64,000 bases of DNA from positions 146,058-210,057 of the forward strand of contig JAJEHD010000011.1 in assembly GCA_022819505.1 (NCBI GenBank), read 5' to 3'. Numbering within the stretch: position 1 is the first letter of the stretch; the number at the start of each line of letters is the position of its first letter. The position numbers and the translations under genes were made by a program. This DNA comes from Acidimicrobiia bacterium. Lineage in GTDB: Bacteria; Actinomycetota; Acidimicrobiia; Acidimicrobiales; Aldehydirespiratoraceae. A model generated the notes under the pieces. That model was not told the DNA's origin. It saw nothing but the letters and a program-made list of their open reading frames with translations, and ran no database searches. This document shows positions 57,158-64,000 of this stretch, in pieces.

Positions 57158-57423
57158 TCGGTACCGGTTCGGGCGCGGAGGTTCTCGCTGAAGGCCTGCT
57201 GGACCATCTCGTGTTTGTGGCGTGCGATGTCGGTGGGTTCGCTGCCGGTGTCGAGCAGGCCGATCAGGGGCGTGATGTCGTTTCCGGTGGCGCGGGCTGC
57301 CGCGTCGTCGGCGCGGATCAGTTCGCGGATGTAGGCGGAGACGCTGAGGCCGCGCTCGCTGGCCCGGCGCTTGGCCGCGGCTCGCAGGGCGGGATCCAGC
57401 AACACGTTGGTCGGCTTGGCCAC
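57154..57423 (-). CDS. vapB: VapB-type ribbon-helix-helix antitoxin
   Basis: This 89-residue protein has an N-terminal ribbon-helix-helix DNA-binding segment (TNVLLDPALRAAAKRRASERGLSVSAYIRELI) followed by an acidic, flexible C-terminus that should wrap the PIN toxin. It starts at GTG 57423 and overlaps the toxin gene. Two tandem ATATGCGCA repeats in its promoter are the likely self-repression site. Confidence 0.88.
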   Translation of the reverse strand: MAKPTNVLLDPALRAAAKRRASERGLSVSAYIRELIRADDAAARATGNDITPLIGLLDTGSEPTDIARHKHEMVQQAFSENLRARTGTE

Positions 57424-57429
57424 CGGGCC

Positions 57430-57458
57430 ATGCTAGCTGATATGCGCAATATGCGCAA
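57430..57458 (-). promoter_or_regulatory. vapB promoter with overlapping tandem operator repeats
   Basis: On the minus strand TTGCGC (57458-57453) and TAGCAT (57435-57430) are 17 bp apart, and TAGCAT ends 6 nt before GTG 57423. Two perfect direct repeats ATATGCGCA (57440-57448 and 57449-57457, plus strand), each with a TGCGCA palindrome, cover the spacer. This is the arrangement expected for VapB autorepression. Confidence 0.7.
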
Positions 57459-57540
57459 CACTATCTACGTATCGCGCCTCCGTAGCGATGCGAGCGAGGT
57501 CTCCGATTCGCAGGGCGGGACGCCCCCTGCCTGACGCGTT

Positions 57541-57618
57541 GGCTCCGGTAGGTGTGTGACACTTTGGGGACGCGGTTCCGGTGGCTGGGCGACACTGGCT
57601 CCGGTAGCTGCGTTACAC
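57541..57618. repeat. three imperfect 22-nt direct repeats
   Basis: The copies start GGCTCCGGTAGGTGTGTGAC, GGTTCCGGTGGCTGGGCGAC and GGCTCCGGTAGCTGCGTTAC, each ending in AC, at 57541-57562, 57574-57595 and 57597-57618. Read on the other strand they begin GTGT and end CCGGARCC. Multiple staggered terminal repeats of this kind occur at ends of IS21-like elements, so this may be an orphan IS end; this is a suggestion only. Confidence 0.5.
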
Positions 57619-57761
57619 CCGAGTGGTCCGCATCTGGTGGTGCTGAGCCTTCTGGTGTGCCCCCGGTGAGGCTCGTTACTGATCCAACCCGCGACTGGCT
57701 CGCGTGTTCGGCGCGACGGCTTAGGCGAGATCAGCCGTTCGGGCGGGTGGCCGTGGCGTGG

Positions 57762-58198
57762 CTAGAGAATCGGCGGATCGGTCTCGACTGCGTCAGTGGA
57801 GCGGACGGCTAGCTCCGTGGCGAGCGAGTCGGCGAACTGCGGGACGCTTGCTGACATGGTCTGCCACAGAAGGTCGTAGTCCACGTCGCCGTACTCATTG
57901 GCTATAACGTTGCGCAGGCTCCTAGCTTCACTGATCGGCAGGTCTGGGCGCCGCTCACTAGCCGCTCGGACAGCTTGCCGGCGGCTTCGCCGATGATCTC
58001 CAACTGGCGCTCGGCGGCGCTGCGCACCAGCCAACTGTCGTCGAAGGCCGCCCGGCCGGCTGCGACGATCTCGGCGAGCTTGCCGGCCGCATCCAGGATG
58101 TGCTCAATGAGATCGTTGTCGCGCTGGCCCCTCGCAACGGAGGGGCGCGGCGCATCTCCAACCACCCACCACATGGCCAGCTTTCTCAGGCCCCGCAT
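57762..58198 (-). pseudogene. HepT-like (DUF86) toxin, frameshifted
   Basis: Two overlapping frames together encode one HepT-type HEPN protein. The first (58198 downward) gives NDLIEHILDAAGKLAEIV and RQLEIIGEAAGKLSE. The second gives RRPDLPISEARSLRNVIANE and YGDVDYDLLW. They are separated by an 11-nt insertion flanked by a direct repeat of GAGCGG (plus-strand CCGCTC at 57951-57956 and 57962-57967). Removing 11 nt joins the frames cleanly. The HEPN active-site R-N-x-x-x-H-x-Y reads RNVIANEY, so the catalytic histidine is Asn. It is divergent from the intact MNT-HEPN gene. An assembly error is possible. Confidence 0.8.
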
Positions 58199-58210
58199 CC
58201 CGGCGGCCAG

Positions 58211-58216
58211 TATCCT
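58211..58216 (+). promoter_or_regulatory. candidate -10 element (TATCCT) of the MNT-HEPN gene
   Basis: TATCCT ends 8 nt before ATG 58225 (5 nt before GTG 58222), in the 26-base gap between the divergent HepT-like and MNT-HEPN genes. Confidence 0.4.
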
Positions 58217-58224
58217 TCACAGTG

Positions 58225-59241
58225 ATGCTTACCGAGGCCCTGACCGTGCCGACCGTCGACGACGCCCGCCGCGCCGGGCGCGAACTAGTCGACGCCGGCG
58301 CGTGCAGGGTGCTGCTGTTCGGCTCGGTAGCCCAGGGTCTGGCCCAACCCGACAGCGATATTGACCTGGTGGCCATTTTCGACGACCTCGACTACAGCCG
58401 CCGCCTCAGCCGCCAGCTCAACCTGCAGACCGCCGCGCAGGCCTGCACCGGGCATCGGGTGCAGGTCCACGTCACCGACTGGCCCGAATGGCTCCACCGC
58501 ACCCGAAGGGTCTCGGCGTCCTTCGAGGCTGGCATCGCGGCTGAAACCGTCGTTCTGTGCGACCGCCCGGCCGCCGATGTGGCCTGGGACAAGGAGATCG
58601 GATTGCCCGCAGACAACATCCAAGAAGCCCTCGGCCGTCTCGATGAGGCCGCTAAGGCCCTCAATGACTTGCTGGGCCATACCCGCCTCAGCGAACTCGA
58701 ACAGGAGTCGCTCATCGCCGCGGACCGCGCCTCGGTCGACCACTACCGCCACTGGCGGCTCATCAACGTCTGCCAGAGCGCCGCGATGGCTATCGAGACC
58801 GCCCTCAAATCGCTCATAGCGCTCACCGGCGAACCCGTCAGGCGGATGCACGACATCGACTACCTCGTCAACCGGGCCGGCCCCCGCACCGGCGAGGCCC
58901 GAGCGGCCCTCGAATCTCTCGCAGCGGACAGCCCCGACGATGAAGGCAATCTCTACGGACACGTCACTATCTGGCGCAGCGCCGGCGCCTACCTGGCCGA
59001 TCACCCCGAGATCGACCTCGCCACCACCAGCCGTCTCGCCCCGAGTCTCGCCACTGCGGCGGCTCAACTCGTCACCATCGCCGCCACCGAGATCGCCCAC
59101 GCCACGGACCCCGAAGCCGTGCAGCCCGCCCTGCGTGTCATCGCCGCGGTCACAGCAGCCCTGGATGACCGCGACCTCATCGAAGGCCAGCCCCGCGGCC
59201 GCACCATCACCCCCACCGACTACGGCTCCAGCCTCGCATGA
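58225..59241 (+). CDS. MNT nucleotidyltransferase-HEPN fusion protein
   Basis: This 338-residue protein joins an N-terminal minimal nucleotidyltransferase (LLFGSVAQGLAQPDSDIDLV, with G33-S34 and D45-x-D47 metal ligands intact) to a C-terminal helical region that looks like HEPN (HWRLINVCQSAAMAIETALKSLIALTGEPVRRMHDIDYLV). In the usual MntA-HepT system these are separate antitoxin and toxin; MntA AMPylates HepT. Here they are one chain, next to a broken stand-alone HepT. It could be a self-contained regulated toxin, or a nucleotidyltransferase of the Rel/KNTase-HEPN kind. ATG 58225 or GTG 58222. Confidence 0.78.
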   Translation: MLTEALTVPTVDDARRAGRELVDAGACRVLLFGSVAQGLAQPDSDIDLVAIFDDLDYSRRLSRQLNLQTAAQACTGHRVQVHVTDWPEWLHRTRRVSASFEAGIAAETVVLCDRPAADVAWDKEIGLPADNIQEALGRLDEAAKALNDLLGHTRLSELEQESLIAADRASVDHYRHWRLINVCQSAAMAIETALKSLIALTGEPVRRMHDIDYLVNRAGPRTGEARAALESLAADSPDDEGNLYGHVTIWRSAGAYLADHPEIDLATTSRLAPSLATAAAQLVTIAATEIAHATDPEAVQPALRVIAAVTAALDDRDLIEGQPRGRTITPTDYGSSLA

Positions 59242-59282
59242 CCAACAGGGCTAGGAGCTACCAACCTCTATGCCCAGAACAG

Positions 59283-59843
59283 CTAGGGGATGCGGCCTAG
59301 CACGGGGAGGTTGTCGGCGGCCCACGTGTTGAGGCTCCATCGGGTCGGGCGTACGGCTGCGATTCCCACAAATGCCACCATCTCGATGACGTGGCTGCTG
59401 TTGACAGGGTTGTTCTCGGGCCAGACGTCGCCGGCCAGGAACATGAACAGCATCAGCAGGGCTGCGCCGATGGCCGAGAAGCGGATGCCGATTCCCAGCA
59501 TCAGGCCCAGCCCGCCGACCAGCAGCGCGGCCATGAACCCGACATCGGCCAGATTGATGGCGTCGGGCGCGGCCGGGGCCATCCAGCTGAAGAGGTCACC
59601 CGTGTGGCTGCCGCCGGTGGCGAAGTTCAGGTACCCGTAGGTCGGTGACCCGCCGCTGATCATGGCCGCGTCGCAGCCGAAGTCGATGGCTGACGAGTCG
59701 TCGGCGCGGCAGGTGGCGAAGCCGAGTCCGAACATCTTGTCGAGGAAGGCCCACAGGAACGACCAGCCCAGAAGGATCCGAAGGATCGTCCATGCCCACA
59801 TTCCCGGGGCCCTGTGATCGGTTGAACTGACGGTGACAGTCAT
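59283..59843 (-). CDS. DoxX-like membrane protein
   Basis: This 186-residue protein has four hydrophobic segments (about residues 16-38, 98-120, 122-141 and 150-165). The first reads TILRILLGWSFLWAFLDKMFGLGF, the DoxX pattern, and the last helices contain ADVGFMAALLVGGLGLMLGIGI. DoxX-family proteins are linked to redox and respiratory-chain roles but are poorly understood. It lies 93 bases downstream of the amidohydrolase gene on the same strand and may belong to that operon, or be independent. ATG 59843. Confidence 0.75.
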   Translation of the reverse strand: MTVTVSSTDHRAPGMWAWTILRILLGWSFLWAFLDKMFGLGFATCRADDSSAIDFGCDAAMISGGSPTYGYLNFATGGSHTGDLFSWMAPAAPDAINLADVGFMAALLVGGLGLMLGIGIRFSAIGAALLMLFMFLAGDVWPENNPVNSSHVIEMVAFVGIAAVRPTRWSLNTWAADNLPVLGRIP

Positions 59844-59936
59844 GGCGGCTTCTGAACCTCCGTTGTTTCGTCGCGGCTTCTGCTTCGGTTTCCACGGGCT
59901 GGGCTCGCGGGCTGTGCGTTCGTGGGTACTCGTGTG

Positions 59937-60626
59937 TCAAGCGCAGTATCGGGCCCAACGGCGCAGCGCGGCGAGCACGACTTGGCGCTTGTCCTCGTTG
60001 GGCATGAACGGGGCACGGGACAGCTCGATCTGGATCCACGGCATTTCCGCTGAATGGGCGCGGGTGATGTAGCCGCCGCGGAAGGGGTCGTTGATGGTGA
60101 CTGGACCGCTGAGTTGCCCCTGGAAGCACTCCCTCAGGGATTCGATCCAGTCCTGGGGGCAGGTCCCGTCGCCGTTGCTCAGGCACACCCAGGGCCGCTC
60201 GGTGCCCGGATCCGGGCCCACCGGAGGACCTGCGGCCGCCATCGTGTGGCAGTCGATGCCGGCAAACCACTCGCCGCTCAGTCCCAGCTCGGTCAGTCGC
60301 TCGTGGTAGGGGGCGTGGTAGGCGTCAAGGAGGTCGTCAGCTTCTTGGGCGGACAGCGGGCGGTGCCAGACCGGCACATTCCAGCAGGTGTGGGTCTTGA
60401 CAACTCCGTCGGGTCGACGGTCGTTCCGGGGCCGGTTCATGTCGACGATGGCTCGGGCGATGTCGGTGGTGACGAAGGCACCCACTTCCGTCTCGATGTC
60501 GTAGATCTCGCTGGCGCCGCCGTCGCCGTCCTCGGCGATCTCTGCGGGTGTGAGGGCGCACAGCGGCTCGTATTCAGCCGGTACTCGCAGCCCGGCGTGA
60601 GGGACCGAGACCAGCAGCGGCAGCAT
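59937..60626 (-). CDS. N-formylglutamate amidohydrolase family protein
   Basis: This 229-residue hydrolase begins MLPLLVSVPHAGLRVPAEYE, the FGase start, followed by TTDIARAIVDMNRPRNDRR, YHAPYHERLTELGL, FAGIDCHTMAAAGP (likely metal-binding D-C-H) and INDPFRGGYITRAHS, with IQIELSRAPFM near the end. FGase family members release formate from N-formylglutamate (HutG in His degradation), but hut genes are not here. It starts by ATGA overlap with the gamma-glutamyltransferase, so its substrate is probably an N-acyl-glutamate or related amide generated by that operon. Confidence 0.86.
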   Translation of the reverse strand: MLPLLVSVPHAGLRVPAEYEPLCALTPAEIAEDGDGGASEIYDIETEVGAFVTTDIARAIVDMNRPRNDRRPDGVVKTHTCWNVPVWHRPLSAQEADDLLDAYHAPYHERLTELGLSGEWFAGIDCHTMAAAGPPVGPDPGTERPWVCLSNGDGTCPQDWIESLRECFQGQLSGPVTINDPFRGGYITRAHSAEMPWIQIELSRAPFMPNEDKRQVVLAALRRWARYCA

Positions 60627-62320
60627 CAGTCGGCCTCAGTGGTGACTGAGTCTGGGCCGGCGGCTGCGCCGTCGCGTCTCGGGTCGGCCACGCCGATCAT
60701 GCGGCCGCCCTCGTTCATCACCATCTGGACGCATCCCATGTAGAACGAGTACGGCTCCCGGCGGTTCAACTCGAATCCGGCGCCTTCTAGAGCGGTCAGC
60801 ACGTCGGTGGCGATGCGCGACGCCTCGACGGAGACCACGCCCTGAAGCGAGCAGTGGATTCGGGGAGCGTCGACTGCTGCCAGGGGAGGGCATCCTTGGA
60901 GCCGGTGCAGAACTTGGAGGATGGTGGGAGGGATTCGCTCGCTGCCGGGCGAGCCGATCGCCAGCCACGGAGTGTCGTCCTTTAGGACGATCGTGGGGGC
61001 CACGCTGGCCCACGGAACGGCGTTGGGTCGCAGGTAGTAGGGGTGTGCGGGGTCCTCGTAGTCGAACGCGCTCATGTAGTTGTTGTAGAGGAAGCCGAGT
61101 TGCGGCGATGCTGCGCACGAGCCGTAGACGTTCTCGATGGACTGTGTGAGCGCCACCACGTTGCCGTCGGAGTCCATCGCCGACAGATGCGTGGTCTCGC
61201 CGGGACTGTGGACCTCCGCGATCTGGCGGGCCACCTGCTGGGCGTAGCGGCGATTCAGCATCTGCTTGTCGGACACCTGCGAGTACAGGTTGGGATCGAA
61301 GGGCCGGTCCCGGCGGTCAATCAATGCCTGCCTGATGGTCTGGGCCAGGCACACGGCGCCTTCGGGGGTGTCGATGTCTTGGAGTTCACGGGGCAGGCTC
61401 TGGTGGATGTTCAACATCTCCACCAGGGTGCGACCCGCACCGGGCAGCGGCATGGTGAGCAGCCGGTTCCGTCTGAATCGTCCCGCCAGGGGCTCACGCT
61501 CGATCGGGTGGGGGATCTGGGCGAGGTCGTCGGCTCGGAGGATGCCCCCGTTGACCTCCATGTCTTCATGGATCAATCGGGCGGTCTCGCCCAGGTAGAA
61601 GTCCTCGTAGCCGCGATCGGCGAGCCGGCGCAGCGTCGCGGCCAGCGCGGGCTGGACCAACTTCGTGCCGGCTCGCCGGACCCGCCGCCCGTCATGCAGA
61701 AAAAGGGGTCCGGCCGAACGGGACTGCAGGTGCTTGCGTTCCCGCCTGGTGAGACGGTGCTGCAGCAGGCTGACCTCGTAGCCTTCTTCGGCGAGCACGA
61801 TGGCCGGCTCGATCACGGTCGCCCAGCTGAGACGGCCATAGCGTTCCAGCACGTGGGCGTAGGTGGCAACCGAGCTGGGGACGGTGGTGGCGAGATGCCC
61901 ACGTCTGCGGTCAGATCGCAGGTTGGCGAAGCTGTCGATCACGGCCCGGTTCGGTGCCCTCGACGAGCCGTCGATCGCGACGGTGGTGCCGGAGGCGCGG
62001 TAATGCACGAGCATCATGGTCTGGCCGCCTAGCCCCGACGCGGCCGGCTCGCACACGCCTAGAGCCAGCGCGGCGGCGACAGCGGCGTCGATGGCGTTGC
62101 CGCCCTGCTCGAGCGTTCTGACACCCGCCGCGGTGGCCGAGTAGTGGGCTGTGCTCACCATGCCGTGCTTGGAGGTGGCGATGCGCTGGGGCTCGTGGAT
62201 GCGGGTGTCGGTCAGCTCCAGCAGGTCGGTGTCGACCTCCCGCAGGCGCCTTGGGCGCGCCTGTCCCGTGTTGCGTCGGGGTTGCGTGGATGACCGCTGT
62301 GCCGCGCCGAGTTCGGTCAT
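60626..62320 (-). CDS. gamma-glutamyltransferase family protein, probably cytoplasmic
   Basis: This 564-residue Ntn-hydrolase has GMVSTAHYSATAAGVRTLEQGGNAIDAAVAAALALGV, SGLGGQTMMLVHY, and the autocleavage/nucleophile site T376 in PGETTHLSAMDSDGNVVALTQS. The GSPGSERIPPTILQVLHRL segment and the C-terminal small-subunit core are present. No signal peptide is seen; the first 55 residues are hydrophilic, so it likely acts in the cytoplasm. It would hydrolyse or transfer gamma-glutamyl groups. It starts 4 bases after the ATP-grasp gene and overlaps the amidohydrolase gene. Confidence 0.88.
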   Translation of the reverse strand: MTELGAAQRSSTQPRRNTGQARPRRLREVDTDLLELTDTRIHEPQRIATSKHGMVSTAHYSATAAGVRTLEQGGNAIDAAVAAALALGVCEPAASGLGGQTMMLVHYRASGTTVAIDGSSRAPNRAVIDSFANLRSDRRRGHLATTVPSSVATYAHVLERYGRLSWATVIEPAIVLAEEGYEVSLLQHRLTRRERKHLQSRSAGPLFLHDGRRVRRAGTKLVQPALAATLRRLADRGYEDFYLGETARLIHEDMEVNGGILRADDLAQIPHPIEREPLAGRFRRNRLLTMPLPGAGRTLVEMLNIHQSLPRELQDIDTPEGAVCLAQTIRQALIDRRDRPFDPNLYSQVSDKQMLNRRYAQQVARQIAEVHSPGETTHLSAMDSDGNVVALTQSIENVYGSCAASPQLGFLYNNYMSAFDYEDPAHPYYLRPNAVPWASVAPTIVLKDDTPWLAIGSPGSERIPPTILQVLHRLQGCPPLAAVDAPRIHCSLQGVVSVEASRIATDVLTALEGAGFELNRREPYSFYMGCVQMVMNEGGRMIGVADPRRDGAAAGPDSVTTEAD

Positions 62321-62324
62321 GTGG

Positions 62325-64000
62325 TCATCGTCCGATTCGGCCGATGAGGTATTCGGTCAGCAGCAGTGTCCGCTCCACGAGGCTGATTCGCTGTACGGCC
62401 TCGTCGGGCGTGCCGCCGTCTCTCATGGCGGGACCGACCCCGCAGACGACGGCGGTGCCTTCGGGGACCAGGCCGGCCACCGATGGCCAGGCTGAGGACT
62501 CCCGTTCAAGGGTGATGTCCCATTTGGCCGCGGCGGCCTCCAGATCAGCCGCCAGGGGCTGGTTGCCGGGCAGGTCGTGCATCGGCGGCCGGTCGGTTAG
62601 CCGGTTGAGGCTCCAGCGCGGTCCGCCCCGGCCGAGGGCCTGGCGCATCGAGGCCTCGGTGTCGTCGGCGTGAGCCGGTTTGAGGTATGACATCATCAGC
62701 GAGATCTCGACCCGGTGGGGCATGAACATGGCGTGTCGCTCGGTGCGCATGTCGACGACGCCGATGGACAGGCGCCGACGGGGCGAACTCAGCTGGCCGA
62801 TGTCCTCCAGTTTCTCGCAGGCCCAGCGCACGACGGGCCGGCGGCGACCGACTTGGCCCGGGTTCAGCCTCTCGCCGTCGATGGTGAGGTCGTAGCGCCG
62901 GCTGCCCCTCCGCTGGGTGACGATGCTGTGGGCCACGGTGCCGGGCCGGCACACCAGGACATGCTCGGCCCGGGCCGAGGCCTGCTCGATCAGTCGCCGG
63001 CTGCGTGTCGCGTCGTGTCCTTCGTCGCAGTACAGCATCACGCCCAGGGGGATGCGGCGCAGACTCCTGGTGCTTCTGAGGGCTCGCAGGGCGTACTCCA
63101 GCATCACCAGAGAGGCCCGGGATCGCCCGATGCCCTCGCCGTAGAGCCACTCCGGGTCGCGGCGGAACCCCTGATGCACGGAGCCCGGCATCACCGGCAC
63201 GTCGAGGTGGGCCACCAGCAGCGCTCCTCCTTCGAAGCCCCTGGCGGTCTCCCACATGTGGGACTCAGGGTCATGGGTGAGTTCCGGCACTGGGCGCATG
63301 CCCGCCTCGGTGAGTATGCGCCCGGCGCGTTCGACGGCCCGTGACAGACCAACTGGTTCGTCGGTGCGGCTGGAGAGCTCGACCCACCGTTGCAGCGAGC
63401 GCTCCATGGCGTCGCGGCGCTGGGTTATGTACTGGAAGGCCCGATCGGATGGATCCGCGGTGCGAGTGTCGACCACCGGTGGCTGCGGGGTGCCGAAGTA
63501 GCGGGCGCTGGCCACCTCCACCAGCCGGTTCACGAAGGCGGCGAAGTCCAGCCCCACATGGGCCGCGCCCACCAGGTAGGACCCGTGCTCGCCCAGGCTG
63601 GGCAGGCTGTTGGCCTCCAGCACGTAGAGGTTGTCGTCGGCGTCCATGCGCATGTCCACCCGGGCGCAGTCGTACAGCCCCAGCGCTGAGAACGTGCGAA
63701 TAGCGATCTGCTTGGCTTGCGCGGTGAGCTCCTCGGAGATGGGGGCGGGGCACACCGGCTGGATCTGGCGGCCGCTGCGGCCGGTCTTGTCCTCGTAGGT
63801 GTAGATCTGGGGACCGTCGCCGAAGCTGAGCATCACCGGCGGGAACGCCTCCGGAGGAGCGTTGCCCAGCAGCCCCACGTTGATCTCGCGGCCCTCGATG
63901 TACTGCTCGGCCAGCACCGGCTGGGAGAACCGGTCGAAGATCACCTTGGCGGAGGCGCGCAGCTCGTCGGCGTCGTGGACGACCGCGAGGCCGAACGACA
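62325..64000 (-). CDS. ATP-grasp (D-Ala-D-Ala-ligase-like) ligase fused to a degenerate M20 peptidase domain (partial)
   Basis: The visible 557 residues are the C-terminal part; the start lies beyond 64000. The first 170 or so residues match the ATP-grasp C-terminal half of D-Ala-D-Ala ligases (QPVLAEQYIEGREINVGLLG, then CARVDMRMDADDNLYVLEAN with Asp, Glu and Asn metal ligands). From about residue 190 an M20-like fold begins (RWVELSSRTDEPVGLSRAV, GALLVAHLDVPV). The first zinc His-x-Asp is kept, but the bridging Asp of G-x-G-x-x-D becomes Arg in YGEGIGRSR and the Glu pair is EG in YCDEGHD. Likely a peptide-forming ligase with a non-catalytic or altered hydrolase-like domain. Confidence 0.75.
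   Translation of the reverse strand, partial: SFGLAVVHDADELRASAKVIFDRFSQPVLAEQYIEGREINVGLLGNAPPEAFPPVMLSFGDGPQIYTYEDKTGRSGRQIQPVCPAPISEELTAQAKQIAIRTFSALGLYDCARVDMRMDADDNLYVLEANSLPSLGEHGSYLVGAAHVGLDFAAFVNRLVEVASARYFGTPQPPVVDTRTADPSDRAFQYITQRRDAMERSLQRWVELSSRTDEPVGLSRAVERAGRILTEAGMRPVPELTHDPESHMWETARGFEGGALLVAHLDVPVMPGSVHQGFRRDPEWLYGEGIGRSRASLVMLEYALRALRSTRSLRRIPLGVMLYCDEGHDATRSRRLIEQASARAEHVLVCRPGTVAHSIVTQRRGSRRYDLTIDGERLNPGQVGRRRPVVRWACEKLEDIGQLSSPRRRLSIGVVDMRTERHAMFMPHRVEISLMMSYLKPAHADDTEASMRQALGRGGPRWSLNRLTDRPPMHDLPGNQPLAADLEAAAAKWDITLERESSAWPSVAGLVPEGTAVVCGVGPAMRDGGTPDEAVQRISLVERTLLLTEYLIGRIGR

Larger units (their letters stand above)
57424..57761. other. gene-free accessory stretch with IS-end-like repeats
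   Basis: About 340 bases with no supported gene. Besides the vapB promoter it holds three imperfect 22-nt copies (57541-57562, 57574-57595, 57597-57618) and unremarkable GC-rich sequence. I see no transposase and no long open frame of typical codon use. Confidence 0.6.

Noticed and set aside
57552..57812. 86-codon plus-strand frame in the gene-free stretch
   Set aside because: It lacks a domain, a ribosome site and typical codon use, and it overlaps the repeats and the HepT remnant.

Overview
The window is high-GC, densely coded chromosomal DNA from an actinobacterium (Actinomycetota). The lineage is inferred from marker genes. These are two tiny ribosomal proteins (bL37-like and bS22), an Rpf-type cell-wall hydrolase in the order tatD-rpf-ksgA-ispE, a LysM gene divergent from lexA over clustered LexA boxes, the eno-ftsB-(insert)-DUF501-ppx block, and lysine synthesis by the succinylase route. 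The B12-dependent NrdJ and the short DapD fit an uncultivated Acidimicrobiia-like lineage better than Streptomyces or Mycobacterium, but this is not proven.

Layout: 1-225 is the tail of hflX. 326-3544 is the lysine operon dapC-dapD-dapE. 3572-5659 holds lexA, the divergent LysM gene and a RibD-C-like reductase. 5807-8671 is nrdJ. 8684-13266 carries two NTF2-like proteins, a YihY membrane protein, an acyl-CoA dehydrogenase and lgt. 13298-19377 is a BMP-type nucleoside/purine ABC transporter operon ending in a PhyH dioxygenase. 19434-20982 holds PHP and DCC proteins and bL37. 21030-28358 is housekeeping: ychF, a desaturase, DUF192, rsmI, metG, tatD, rpf and ksgA. A lone molybdopterin hydroxylase large subunit (28362-30662) splits ksgA from ispE. 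30787-41112 continues with ispE, bS22, tRNA-Gln, prs, rplY, pth, mfd, a PpiC lipoprotein, mazG, eno and ftsB. 41120-46450 is a thioesterase plus CO-dehydrogenase-type accessory genes (coxD, coxE, coxF/xdhC, mocA, coxG), inserted into the conserved eno-ftsB/DUF501-ppx block. 46490-55609 has DUF501, ppx, a GNAT, pyruvate carboxylase, enoyl-CoA hydratase, an MFS carrier, a RecB-like Fe-S nuclease and an orphan. 55678-59241 is an accessory island starting at tRNA-Leu: a PaREP1/HEPN-like protein, small orphans, VapBC, a broken HepT and an MNT-HEPN fusion. 59283-64000 is a minus-strand operon: an ATP-grasp ligase fused to a degenerate M20 domain, a gamma-glutamyltransferase, an N-formylglutamate amidohydrolase and a DoxX-like membrane protein.

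How the parts connect: Lgt would acylate the two lipoproteins seen here (BMP binding protein and PpiC protein). The cox accessory genes are the expected maturation set for a molybdenum hydroxylase such as the large subunit at 28.4-30.7 kb, although its medium and small subunits are not in the window. A recurring regulatory theme is a TANNNT hexamer 6-10 nt before the start codon, usually without a Shine-Dalgarno sequence. This suggests widespread leaderless transcription and decides several start calls.

The most promising poorly described system is the terminal ATP-grasp/M20-GGT-FGase operon, which looks like a dedicated route for making or processing gamma-glutamyl or N-acyl-glutamyl compounds. 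The most informative lesion is the HepT gene, which carries an 11-nt insertion flanked by a 6-nt direct repeat, next to an intact MNT-HEPN fusion.
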